64,000 nucleotides of DNA, taken from positions 29,291 to 93,290 of the forward strand of contig JAGPUW010000007.1 in NCBI GenBank assembly GCA_018069465.1. Reading direction: 5' to 3'. Below are positions 17,725-26,354 of this stretch, one piece after another. Each line of letters begins with the position of its first letter. Within the stretch, counting starts at the first letter, position 1. The notes beneath the pieces are model-generated. The model saw only the letters and a program-made list of their open reading frames with translations. It ran no database searches and was not told the origin of the DNA. The position numbers and the translations under genes were made by a program. The stretch comes from Gammaproteobacteria bacterium (GTDB lineage: Bacteria > Pseudomonadota > Gammaproteobacteria > Pseudomonadales > Porticoccaceae).

Positions 17725-18044
17725 TGTTATTACACACGGTGAATAAATCAGCCTTTGACAGCAGCGCCCTCGCCGATTGCCTGCGCGTGGTGGCCACTAG
17801 CGATGCCGTGCTACTGATCGAAAATGGCGTTTACGCGGCGCTAAATAGCCCGCAAAGCGGGTTTGAGCACAGTGAGAGCATCGCCCAACTCAGCGCCGAT
17901 GGCACGCGGTTTTATGTACTTCAGGCAGACTGTGAAGCGCGGGGGCTCGACGACGCCAAGCTGGCAGCTCCCTTTGAAATCATCGACGACGCCGGCTTTG
18001 TCGCCCTTGCCGCTGCAGCTAGCGCGATACAGAGCTGGTATTAA
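17724..18044 (+). CDS. tusB: sulfur relay protein TusB (DsrH-like)
   Basis: 106 aa, third subunit of the TusBCD complex. MLLHTVNKSAFDSSALADCLR is the typical start (HTVNKSP in relatives) and VLLIENGVYAAL the conserved core. ATG overlaps the tusC stop (TAATG). Followed by tusE after 47 bases. Confidence 0.88.
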   Translation: MLLHTVNKSAFDSSALADCLRVVATSDAVLLIENGVYAALNSPQSGFEHSESIAQLSADGTRFYVLQADCEARGLDDAKLAAPFEIIDDAGFVALAAAASAIQSWY

Positions 18045-18091
18045 ATGCGCAAAAGGGTAGTGAAGCGCCGCTCAATGATAAAGGCTCAAGC

Positions 18092-18409
18092 ATGGAAAAG
18101 GCGTTGAAACTGGATAGCGACGGCCACCTGCTGCATCTTGCCGACTGGACTGAGCAAGCTGCCATCCAGCTCGCCGCCAGTGAAGACATCGAACTCAGCG
18201 ACGCCCACTGGGAAATTATTTATCTGCTGAAAGACTTCCATCAGCGCTTCGAGCTATCGCCCCCCATGCGCCCTTTGGTGAAATACATCGCCCAACAACT
18301 GGGCAAGGAAAAGGGCCGCAGTATTTATTTAATGCAATTATTTCCGCCCAGCCCTGCACGGGTTGCAAGTAAAGTTGCCGGGCTACCGAGACCAGAAAAC
18401 TGCTTATAA
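18092..18409 (+). CDS. tusE: TusE/DsrC-family sulfur acceptor
   Basis: 105 aa. TusE accepts the persulfide from TusD and interacts with MnmA in tRNA 2-thiolation. The protein ends in PRPENCL: only the penultimate Cys is present, and the second Cys ten residues earlier that marks dissimilatory DsrC is lacking, so this is TusE for tRNA modification rather than DsrC for sulfite reduction. WEIIYLLKDFHQRFELSPPMRPLVK is the family core. Likely co-transcribed with tusDCB. Confidence 0.9.
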   Translation: MEKALKLDSDGHLLHLADWTEQAAIQLAASEDIELSDAHWEIIYLLKDFHQRFELSPPMRPLVKYIAQQLGKEKGRSIYLMQLFPPSPARVASKVAGLPRPENCL

Positions 18410-18497
18410 AAGTGGCTTTTAGCTGCAAATAAAAAATATTTATCTACGCCTGCAGTGCAAGCAGCTCCATCAAAAGCGAGCCCGACGATTTAATGTT

Positions 18498-19712
18498 TTA
18501 AATAACCTTTTTACGACTGAGCTGCGCAATGCGCTTTTCACTATAACCCAGCTCTCGTAAGATCTCGGGGCCACTCGCACCGGGTTCCGGGCCAATGTGA
18601 GCCGGTACTTTATCGCTACCCTCTACCCAGAACGGACTATTCACCGCCTGGCCTCGACCATAATTATGGCCCTCGACATCAATCAGCATATCGTTGGCCA
18701 ACACCTGGGGGTCATCGATAACCTCCTCCATTGTCGCCAGTACGCTGAAGGTTAATTTTTGAGCTTGCAGCCGCTCACGCCATTCAAACAGATCCCTGGT
18801 TTTAAAGATCTCGGCCAGAATAGGCGCAAGTAATTTGGCATTGTTGTTACGCTGTTTAATATCGATAAAACGGGGATCGCTGAGCAGATCATCCCGCTCC
18901 AGCGCCACCAACAGATTCGGCCAATGTTTGTTCTGGTGCAAAATGACCAGCAGTAACCAGCGCCCATCACGCGTTTGATAATGATTGAGCAAGGCATTAG
19001 AGGGCTGGTTCAGACTGGGGCGTTCAACCGCCGCCCCACCGGCCAATAGGCACGATAGCGAACTGGAAGCCGTCCACAAACCATTAGCCAGCAAACTGCT
19101 GTGCACCTTGCCACCACGCCCCGTGCGCTCCCTTTTATAGAGCCCGGTCATGATCGCTGCGTACATGGTCATAGCACTGGGGTGGTCACCCATTCCCGGT
19201 GATGACATGCACGGCTCGCTGGTGGCGGTGCGCACGGTATCCATTAAACCCGAGCGCGCCCAATAGGCAGTGGCATCAAAACCCGGGGCGCTGGCTTCTG
19301 GGCCTTTTTCACCAAAGCCGGTGATTTGCCCATAGATCAAACGTTCGTTTTCAGGGCAGAGATCCTCATAGCGGATTTTTAATCGCGCCAGCACATCGGG
19401 AGGGAAGTTAGTGATTAACACATCGGCCTCCTTCACCAGCAATAATAAAATTTCCCGGCCTTCGGGCGATTTCATATCGAGGCCAATGCTGCGCTTATTG
19501 CGATTATCCTGCTGCCAGATATAGGCAAAGTCCAGCGGCATAAAGGGCGGGGCTTTATGGGCATAGCGTAGCGGGTCACCCCGCCCCGGCGCCTCAATTT
19601 TAATAACGTCCGCACCAAAGTCAGAGAGGATGGCGGCGCTGCCGGGACCAAAAATATAGGTCGCTATCTCCAACACTTTAATGCCTTTCAGCAAGGGGGC
19701 TAATTCATCCAT
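18498..19712 (-). CDS. family III CoA-transferase (CaiB/BaiF)
   Basis: 404 aa class III CoA transferase, moving CoA between carboxylic acids through a covalent aspartyl-CoA intermediate. Catalytic Asp is in PGFDATAYWARSGL; N-terminal LKGIKVLEIATYIFGPGSAA and SDFGADVIKIEAPGRGDPLR are the family's CoA-binding start. Substrate cannot be read: relatives act on formate/oxalate, carnitine, bile acids or methylated acyl-CoAs. Stands alone, convergent with tusE. Confidence 0.88.
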   Translation of the reverse strand: MDELAPLLKGIKVLEIATYIFGPGSAAILSDFGADVIKIEAPGRGDPLRYAHKAPPFMPLDFAYIWQQDNRNKRSIGLDMKSPEGREILLLLVKEADVLITNFPPDVLARLKIRYEDLCPENERLIYGQITGFGEKGPEASAPGFDATAYWARSGLMDTVRTATSEPCMSSPGMGDHPSAMTMYAAIMTGLYKRERTGRGGKVHSSLLANGLWTASSSLSCLLAGGAAVERPSLNQPSNALLNHYQTRDGRWLLLVILHQNKHWPNLLVALERDDLLSDPRFIDIKQRNNNAKLLAPILAEIFKTRDLFEWRERLQAQKLTFSVLATMEEVIDDPQVLANDMLIDVEGHNYGRGQAVNSPFWVEGSDKVPAHIGPEPGASGPEILRELGYSEKRIAQLSRKKVI

Positions 19713-19812
19713 TTTGCATACCCTATAAAATCACAGTGAATTTATATCTGTCTTTACACCCTGTATGGCCAGATGGCTGTTGCCTCGAAAATAGCGCCAT
19801 CGAGCAAGACAC

Positions 19813-20169
19813 TTACTTACCCTGCTTCATTCTTTCTTTTAAATCGGCAAAGGGATTAAACGTCGCGGGGGCAATTTCTGCCTCTTCGCCGCTGCCGTAG
19901 CGAATAAAATCAACAAACTTGGTGTGCTCTTCATCGTGACAATAAATGCACAGCAGCTCCCAATTGCTACCGTCAGAGGGGTTGTTGTCATGGTTGTGAT
20001 CGCGGTGGTGAACCGTTAGCTCACTAAGGTTGGTGCGGGTAAATTCGCGGCTACAGCGACCGCAAATCCACGGATAAAGCTTCAGTGATTTTTCGCGATA
20101 ACCCTTCTCTCGTTTGGCAATGTAGGTCCGCTGCTCAGCGAGATGTTTATCCAGTTTGCTGGAACTCAT
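19813..20169 (-). CDS. yajD: HNH nuclease family protein YajD
   Basis: 118 aa with an HNH endonuclease domain: zinc-type CGRCSREF and CIYCHDEEH pairs around the catalytic HHRDHNHDNN. Close to E. coli YajD in length and motif order. Biological role unknown. Lies 16 bases after the diguanylate cyclase on the same strand and may share its transcript. Confidence 0.9.
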   Translation of the reverse strand: MSSSKLDKHLAEQRTYIAKREKGYREKSLKLYPWICGRCSREFTRTNLSELTVHHRDHNHDNNPSDGSNWELLCIYCHDEEHTKFVDFIRYGSGEEAEIAPATFNPFADLKERMKQGK

Positions 20170-20185
20170 TTGATATCCCCCATAT

Positions 20186-21988
20186 TTAGCTTTCTGCTTT
20201 GTTCAAAACTTTATTGGCAGGGGCCTCAGAAAACAGTCCGCCGCACACCTGATTGCGTCCCCCGTCCTTCGCCCGGTACAAATATTTATCAGCGGCAGAA
20301 ATCAAGGCATCCAAAGACAGGTTGCCCTGATCATTTTCAGCCGCGCCAAGACTCACGGTCAAAGCCATATTGTCGAGCTTACTCGGCAAGCTCATGACTG
20401 ACACTTTCTCACGCAAGCGCTCGGCAATAATTCGAGCCGTTTCACCGGGTGTTTCAGGCAGGAAGATAATAAACTCCTCACCACCCCAACGGGCAAGACA
20501 ATCACCGGTCCTGATTTCTTCACCCAGGGCATTGGCTATCAAAACCAGAATTTCATCACCCTGAGTGTGGCCGTAGCGGTCATTGATTCTTTTAAAACGA
20601 TCAATATCCAGCAAAATAACCGACATCGGGCGACTCTTGCGCAGCCCGACATCCCAAACAGGATTGACGATATTGTAAAAAGCACGCCGATTGTTAATTT
20701 CTGTCAGGGGGTCAAGATTCGATAATGATTCCGCAATCTGCTTTTCTTCTTGAACAATGCGGAATTTATCGGCCAGCGCCATCGCCAGTAAAATAGCATC
20801 GGCCATCGAGCCAAGCTCAACGGCGCGATAGCTCAGCACGCTATAGGGCATAAAACCCCATACCACCATGGCTGTGACACAGGCGCCAGTGACATGGGCA
20901 ATCGATCCGATGAGGAAGTATTTAGCCGATTGATTACCTTTTAAATATGCTACTGCACCCAGTAGTACCATTAACACGGAAAAAATGAATACAAATGAAA
21001 ATGACAAGAGTAGCGCCGATATTTGCGCACCCACAGCAACGGAGGCACATTGAGCCAGTAAAAACCCAATACAGATCAAGCGTATTAGACGGTGAAGCTT
21101 TGGCAAGTTCTGTTTGGTATTGAGAAATTGAGCGGCAAACAAAAGCCCGGTTACGGCGTAAAGCATCATCAATACGGGATTTGACCATTGCTGCCAAACT
21201 AAGGACTCGGGCCAAAGCCACATAAAGCCGTGCCCTGTATAAGCAATATTCGTTGCCAAAAAGGCCGTGACATACACACTGTAAAAAAGGTAGCGGGCAT
21301 TTTTGAGGCTAAAAAAAAGCATCAGGTTATAGGCCAGCAGCGTAAACATGCCGCCGTATATAAACCCATAACTATAGTTTTCAACGGTCTGCTCCCCGCC
21401 TGCTTTATTAATATCTTGCAGATAAATGGGCAACAACATAGGGTCCGGCGATGCAGCGCGAATAAAAACCCGCGTTATTCCCGCTGGGAAGTCATGATCG
21501 AAAACAAAGTAGCGACTCTTCGTCGCTCTTTGAGAAAAGGCAAGGCTGTCACCAGCGTGATGGCTTTCGACCTGCCCGCCATGAACAAAGTAGACATCGA
21601 GTTCATCCAGCCAGGAATTTTTAATCGACAGGCGTTTCGACAAATCAGTGCCTATGGGATTGGTGAATTCGAAACCAAGCCAAACCGGCCGAGCACCAAT
21701 ACCCAGGTTCAAAGGCAAAGCAGAGGTCGTAAATCCACCGCTGTCATACAGATCTTGGGCCTCGTCTACGCTCAGCGTAGTAGCCATCGGCACCTGATAA
21801 TAGGCAGACCTTTGAATATCTTGTACCTGCTTATTACTGCTGGGCAGCGAAGCGGCTGTAGCCAGGCCACTCGACAAGAGTAAAAAAAAGGCAACAAGAC
21901 TTAGCCCCTGCTGTGAAAAGATAAATCGATAATCAGTAACAGTAATTTTTATTATTTTTACCGAAGTACGCCACCCTGGCTGAATCAA
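20186..21988 (-). CDS. membrane diguanylate cyclase with 7TMR-DISM sensor
   Basis: About 600 aa. A signal-peptide-like start is followed by a periplasmic 7TMR-DISMED2 domain (RPVWLGFEFTNPIG, WLDELDVYFVHGG), a seven-helix 7TMR-DISM membrane module (about residues 185-385), a short linker, and a C-terminal GGDEF domain (LDPLTEINNRRAF, then GGEEF near residue 498). The active site is intact and an RxxD inhibitory site (RTGD) precedes it by five residues, so it should make c-di-GMP with product inhibition. I take TTG at 21986-21988 as start because AAGGAG sits seven bases before it; a TTG at 21994 has AAGGAG only one base away. Confidence 0.9.
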   Translation of the reverse strand: MIQPGWRTSVKIIKITVTDYRFIFSQQGLSLVAFFLLLSSGLATAASLPSSNKQVQDIQRSAYYQVPMATTLSVDEAQDLYDSGGFTTSALPLNLGIGARPVWLGFEFTNPIGTDLSKRLSIKNSWLDELDVYFVHGGQVESHHAGDSLAFSQRATKSRYFVFDHDFPAGITRVFIRAASPDPMLLPIYLQDINKAGGEQTVENYSYGFIYGGMFTLLAYNLMLFFSLKNARYLFYSVYVTAFLATNIAYTGHGFMWLWPESLVWQQWSNPVLMMLYAVTGLLFAAQFLNTKQNLPKLHRLIRLICIGFLLAQCASVAVGAQISALLLSFSFVFIFSVLMVLLGAVAYLKGNQSAKYFLIGSIAHVTGACVTAMVVWGFMPYSVLSYRAVELGSMADAILLAMALADKFRIVQEEKQIAESLSNLDPLTEINNRRAFYNIVNPVWDVGLRKSRPMSVILLDIDRFKRINDRYGHTQGDEILVLIANALGEEIRTGDCLARWGGEEFIIFLPETPGETARIIAERLREKVSVMSLPSKLDNMALTVSLGAAENDQGNLSLDALISAADKYLYRAKDGGRNQVCGGLFSEAPANKVLNKAES

Positions 21989-21999
21989 ATACAAACTCC

Positions 22000-22024
22000 T
22001 TAATGGCGCTTATTAATAGCGCTT
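22000..22024. repeat. 12-bp direct repeat in the diguanylate cyclase leader
   Basis: TTAATGGCGCTT and TTAATAGCGCTT lie one base apart, directly against the ribosome site of the diguanylate cyclase gene on the minus strand. They could be a small operator or form a hairpin; functional meaning is a guess. Confidence 0.35.
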
Positions 22025-22059
22025 AGTAGCTCATCGTATTTCGAGCAACCGAGAGCACT

Positions 22060-22434
22060 TTAGGTGGCAGGTTCAACGGGCCGTACATCAGCTAACTCCT
22101 CATCGGTAAAAAGACGTGTACGAATCATAAAGCGTAAACCGAGGGGAATTTCAAGGGAAAAGCTGGAGCCCCGCCCTTCGACAACATCGACGATGGTATG
22201 GCAATTTTTATAGTATTCAAACTGATCTGCATGCATATAAAAACCGCAGCCGTGAATATCGCCCAGGTAGAGATCCCGACCGCCGAGGCGAAACTCACCG
22301 GCGAGAAAACACATGGGCGCAGAGCCATCACAACAGCCACCACTTTGGTGAAACATCAGCTCACCATGCTTGTCGCGCAAGCGCTCGATCACCTTGGCCG
22401 CTGCCTCAGTCACGCTAACTCGTTCAAGGGGCAT
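22060..22434 (-). CDS. DUF779 family protein
   Basis: 124 aa, DUF779. The family is defined by the Cys-rich GGCCDGSAPMCF near residue 32 and by DIHGCGFYM, which suggest a metal or cofactor site. Function unknown, but genes of this family very often sit beside an aldehyde dehydrogenase of the ExaC/AldB group, exactly as here, 81 bases downstream of it on the same strand. GAGG precedes the ATG. Confidence 0.85.
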   Translation of the reverse strand: MPLERVSVTEAAAKVIERLRDKHGELMFHQSGGCCDGSAPMCFLAGEFRLGGRDLYLGDIHGCGFYMHADQFEYYKNCHTIVDVVEGRGSSFSLEIPLGLRFMIRTRLFTDEELADVRPVEPAT

Positions 22435-22515
22435 GGTGAGCTACCTCTGTGGTGGATGTGGTGAGTTGGTGAATTGACACGTCTTTCATGTACCAATTCA
22501 TACCAACCGTTTCTC

Positions 22516-24012
22516 TTAAAAGAAACCCTGCCTATTTTTATCATAGGAAATCAAGATGTTCTTGGTATTGCGGTAGTGATCAAGCGCCATAGCATGGGTC
22601 TCACGGCCAATACCGGAGTTTTTATAGCCGCCAAACGAAGCCCCAGCAGGGTAGGTGTGATAGCAGTTGGCAAACACGCGCCCCGCCTCTATACCGCGAG
22701 TAAACTTCTGCATCTGGTGTATATCTCTTGTCCAGACACCAGCCGACAGGCCGTATTGGGTGTCATTGGCAATCTCAAGAGCTTCGTCGTCGTCTTTAAA
22801 GGTTGTCACACATAACACTGGGCCGAAGATTTCCTCCTGGAAAATTCGCATTTTATTATGCCCTTTAAAAACCGTTGGCTGAATATAATAACCATCGGGG
22901 TAAACCTCGTTGTCGTAGCTCTCACCACCGATGAGCAGTTCAGCGCCTTCCTGTTTACCAATATCCAGATAACTCATTATTTTCTGATATTGATCGTTAG
23001 AAGATTGAGCGCCCATCATGGTTTCAAGCGAGTAGGGGTCGCCCATCTTGACGGCCGCAACCCGTACCAGACATTTTTCGATGAATTTTTCGTAAATATT
23101 TTCGTGGATTAATGCTCGGGTGGGACTGGTACACGCCTGCCCCTGACTCAAAACAAAAAATACAAAGCCTTCAATGGCCTTATCGAGAAATTCGTCATCC
23201 TGGTCCATCACGCTTTCCAGGAAAATATTCGGCGCTTTGCCCCCTAGTTCAAGGGATGCGGGAATAATATTGTCGGCAGCGTATTGCAGAATCAGTCGAC
23301 CCGTTGATGTTTCACCAGTAAATGCGACCTTTTTAATACCCGGATGGGATGCCAGGGGCTTACCACACTCGGCACCAAAGCCTGTCACCACATTCAGCAC
23401 GCCCGGTGGCAAAATGCCTTCCATCAACTCCAACAACAACAGCATCGACATGGGCGACTGCTCGGCCGTCTTCATGACAATGCAATTACCAGCGGCCAGA
23501 GCCGGGGCAATTTTCCAGGAGGCCATGAGCAGGGGGAAGTTCCAGGGGATGATCTGGCCGACCACGCCAAGGGGTTCGTGGACTTCCTGTGAGACCAGGT
23601 TCTCGTCAATATCACTGATGGATCCCGCTTCAGCACGAATCACTCCGGCAAAATAGCGAAGTTCACCAGCGGAAATGGGAATATCAGCGCCCATGGTCTC
23701 ACGCAGGCATTTGCCAATATCGCAAGTTTCGACCAAGGCCAATGCCTCAACATTTTGCTCGATACAATCTGCTAACTTGTTAAGGATGGCACTGCGCTCA
23801 ACGATCGAGATTTTACCCCAGGCTGGAGCCGCCGCGGTGGCTGCTTCAACGGCAGCGTCGACATCCTTTTCATTAGACTGGGCAATGCGCGCTATAAAGC
23901 TCTTATCTATTGGTGAGTGATTATCAAAATAATTGCCATCAATCGGGGCTACCCACTTGCCACCAATGTAATTTTCGTACTGTTCTTTAAACTCGGGCCG
24001 TTGATAAGCCAT
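22516..24012 (-). CDS. NAD-dependent aldehyde dehydrogenase (ExaC/AldB group)
   Basis: 498 aa aldehyde dehydrogenase, oxidising aldehydes such as acetaldehyde to the acid. Catalytic Cys in SQGQACTSPTRA (near residue 292), general-base Glu in LELGGKAPN, nucleotide-binding TGETSTGRLI. It begins MAYQRPEFKEQYENYIGGKWV, typical of the acetaldehyde dehydrogenase II group. GGGAG lies seven bases before the ATG. The DUF779 partner downstream supports this subgroup. No pyrroloquinoline alcohol dehydrogenase is in the window. Confidence 0.92.
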   Translation of the reverse strand: MAYQRPEFKEQYENYIGGKWVAPIDGNYFDNHSPIDKSFIARIAQSNEKDVDAAVEAATAAAPAWGKISIVERSAILNKLADCIEQNVEALALVETCDIGKCLRETMGADIPISAGELRYFAGVIRAEAGSISDIDENLVSQEVHEPLGVVGQIIPWNFPLLMASWKIAPALAAGNCIVMKTAEQSPMSMLLLLELMEGILPPGVLNVVTGFGAECGKPLASHPGIKKVAFTGETSTGRLILQYAADNIIPASLELGGKAPNIFLESVMDQDDEFLDKAIEGFVFFVLSQGQACTSPTRALIHENIYEKFIEKCLVRVAAVKMGDPYSLETMMGAQSSNDQYQKIMSYLDIGKQEGAELLIGGESYDNEVYPDGYYIQPTVFKGHNKMRIFQEEIFGPVLCVTTFKDDDEALEIANDTQYGLSAGVWTRDIHQMQKFTRGIEAGRVFANCYHTYPAGASFGGYKNSGIGRETHAMALDHYRNTKNILISYDKNRQGFF

Positions 24013-24235
24013 ATTGATCTCCCACGTATCTAATTAACAATTTATAGTTTTTACCTGCCAGGTCTTTAGCAAGCGAGCCACTTATGCCATCCCTTGCCAG
24101 CATTCTCTTACAAAAGGACGAAGCGTTTAGTGCGAACTCTCAGGTTAAGAGCTGCACCAAACGACACCGATTATGTCTCTAGTCCCGAGTGAGCACAAGA
24201 ACCCTCTGGCAAGCTCTGCAACAGGCCCGGTGCCC

Positions 24236-24640
24236 CTACGTCAAGTGCACGATCACCTGCCGCCTGCCCGGCTGATGGCGGTGCTCCCAAATATACACCC
24301 CCTGCCAGGTGCCCAGCGCCAACTCACCGTCCAGCACCGGAATCGACACACTGCTCGCGGTCAACGCCGCTTTAATATGCGCCGGCATGTCATCGGAGCC
24401 TTCAAGCGTGTGGGTATAGAGCGGATCATTCTCGGGCACCAGACGATTGAGCCAGTTTTCAAGATCTCTGCGCGCGGACGGGTCATAGCTTTCCTGTATC
24501 AACAGACTGGCCGAGGTATGTTGAATAAACAGTGTGCACAGCCCCTCATCCACACCCGCCCCCCGCACAACGGCCAAAAGCTCGGCGCTAATATCGAGTA
24601 AGCCCTGGCGCTTAACATCGATAGATAGTGTGGCAATCAT
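24236..24640 (-). CDS. YjbQ family protein (UPF0047)
   Basis: 134 aa, secondary thiamine-phosphate synthase/UPF0047 family. Signature LCTLFIQHTSASLLIQE with the conserved His, and WQGVYIWEHRHQPGRRQVIVHL at the end. E. coli YjbQ can complement thiamine phosphate synthase weakly; true role unclear. Divergent from trmA; no neighbour points to thiamine synthesis. Confidence 0.9.
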   Translation of the reverse strand: MIATLSIDVKRQGLLDISAELLAVVRGAGVDEGLCTLFIQHTSASLLIQESYDPSARRDLENWLNRLVPENDPLYTHTLEGSDDMPAHIKAALTASSVSIPVLDGELALGTWQGVYIWEHRHQPGRRQVIVHLT

Positions 24641-24715
24641 TTACTCAGGCCCCTCTATTGTTTGCCGCTTAAGCGCTTTAATTAACGCTATAATAAATGT
24701 TTTTCTGGAGCCACT

Positions 24716-25825
24716 GTGACTGATATCGACCCCGCCACCTACGACCAGCAGTTACAGGACAAGGTGGCCACTTTGCAGGCGCGCTTTCTGGGGCTTGAAC
24801 TACCGCCACTCGACACCTATCCCTCGGCACCACTCAACTATCGCATGCGCGCCGAGTTTAAGGTTTGGCAACAAGAGGGCCGCGCCGACTACGCCATGTA
24901 CCGCCAGGGCGAGCACAGGCAAGCCTATATCATCGACGCATTCCCCCAGGGTTCCACCACCATCGAAGCCTTAATGCCGCCACTGCTGGCGCAAATCAAC
25001 CAGTGCGACATTCTCCGCCAGCGCCTGTTTAGCGTGGAGTTTTTGACTACTTTGAGTGGCGAAGCGGTGATCACCCTGCTCTACCATCGCCCCCTCGATG
25101 ACATTTGGGAAGAGCGCGCCAAAGCGCTCGCCGCCCACATGAAGACAGATATTATCGGTCGCAGTCGCAAGCAAAAGGTGGTGATTGGCCGAGATTATGT
25201 GATTGAAAAGTTGCAGGTCGATGGGCGTACCTACACCTATCAGCAAAAAGAAACGGGCTTTACCCAGCCCAATGCCCGCGTCAATGAAAAAATGCTCGAC
25301 TGGACTCGCCAACACAGCGCTCATTTTGCTGGCGATTTACTAGAACTCTATTGCGGCAACGGCAATTTTACTGCGGTGCTGGCGCAGAATTTTAAGCGTG
25401 TATTGGCCACAGAGATTGCCAAAATCTCCGTCAACTCCGCGACTTATAATTTTGCTGCCAATAAGATTGAAAACATTGAGGTTGTGCGCCTCTCCAGTGA
25501 AGAGATTACGCAGGCACTCAACGAGGTCAGACCCTTTCGCCGCCTGCGCCATATTGATTTAAAAAGCTACGAATTCTCAACTGTTTTTGTCGATCCACCC
25601 AGAGCCGGGCTCGATGACGACACGCTCGAATTGCTGCGCCGTTTTGACAATATTATTTATATTTCCTGCAATCCCGAAACCCTGCACGCCAATCTGCTCG
25701 CACTGGATAGTAGCCATAGCATTGAACACTTTGCCGCCTTCGACCAGTTCCCCTACACCCCTCACCTCGAAGCGGGTGCGGTGTTAAAAAAACGCGCATC
25801 CAGCAAAGCCGATCAAGCCGAGTAG
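24716..25825 (+). CDS. trmA: tRNA (uracil-5-)-methyltransferase TrmA
   Basis: Makes 5-methyluridine at position 54 of tRNA with SAM. 369 aa (E. coli 366). SAM site LELYCGNGNFTAVLAQNF, catalytic block FVDPPRAGLDD and the nucleophile Cys in YISCNPETL (residue about 318), catalytic Glu near the C-terminus in PHLEAGAVL. Lacks the iron-sulfur Cys cluster of RlmC/RlmD, which supports TrmA. Start is GTG at 24716. Its 3' end overlaps that of the opposing gene by 13 bases. Confidence 0.95.
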   Translation: MTDIDPATYDQQLQDKVATLQARFLGLELPPLDTYPSAPLNYRMRAEFKVWQQEGRADYAMYRQGEHRQAYIIDAFPQGSTTIEALMPPLLAQINQCDILRQRLFSVEFLTTLSGEAVITLLYHRPLDDIWEERAKALAAHMKTDIIGRSRKQKVVIGRDYVIEKLQVDGRTYTYQQKETGFTQPNARVNEKMLDWTRQHSAHFAGDLLELYCGNGNFTAVLAQNFKRVLATEIAKISVNSATYNFAANKIENIEVVRLSSEEITQALNEVRPFRRLRHIDLKSYEFSTVFVDPPRAGLDDDTLELLRRFDNIIYISCNPETLHANLLALDSSHSIEHFAAFDQFPYTPHLEAGAVLKKRASSKADQAE

Positions 25826-26313
25826 TAAAGACCGGAAGCTTCACCAGCCGGCTTTGGCACACCCTCGTCGAGCAGCTTTTTAGCAGCATCGAGAACGAAG
25901 TCTCCGAAGGCTTTTTCAGTCTCAAGCCGCTCCCGATCAAAGGCTTTGCGCTGCTCGCGGGACAGGGATTTCCAGGCGTCGAGAATAGGAATATGTGCGG
26001 TGGCGTCGGCGACCTGAAAAAACACACTGTAAGCCTCGGACTCCCGCGCATCCGGGTTAATCTGTGTCAACAGCCAGGAGATGCGTAGGCAAGCTTCCGT
26101 GACGCTCAACTCCTCTGCAACCAGAGCCCGCGCCAAAATGGTGATGCTTTTACTCGTCTCTGCCGTTTTATCCTTGAGCTGCTGCTCAAAGGCCAGTTTT
26201 GCCTTTTCACGCTCGACATCAACGCGCTGCAATTTTCGATGCAGATGCAGCGCATAACTGGCCAAAGCCACGACAATAACAACTGCCATTACGATTAAAA
26301 AAACCACAAACAC
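25813..26313 (-). CDS. DUF2489 domain membrane protein
   Basis: 166 aa, one N-terminal transmembrane helix (residues 1-22), a charged coiled-coil-prone stretch (RKLQRVDVEREKAKLAFEQQL) and a helical DUF2489 domain with VTEACLRISWLLTQINPDARE. Function unknown. Follows the AEC transporter by about 40 bases. Three-prime overlap with trmA. Confidence 0.8.
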   Translation of the reverse strand: MFVVFLIVMAVVIVVALASYALHLHRKLQRVDVEREKAKLAFEQQLKDKTAETSKSITILARALVAEELSVTEACLRISWLLTQINPDARESEAYSVFFQVADATAHIPILDAWKSLSREQRKAFDRERLETEKAFGDFVLDAAKKLLDEGVPKPAGEASGLYYSA

Positions 26314-26354
26314 CTCAGTAAAAAAATAAAAAATATAGGCCTGACAAAGCCCGT

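Noticed and set aside
21230..21883. 217-codon plus-strand frame opposite the diguanylate cyclase
   Set aside because: No start signal and no recognisable motif; the opposite strand has a full enzyme.
24013..24235. Sigma-54 promoter for the aldehyde dehydrogenase
   Set aside because: TGGCTCGCTTGCT has GG and GC only seven bases apart instead of ten.
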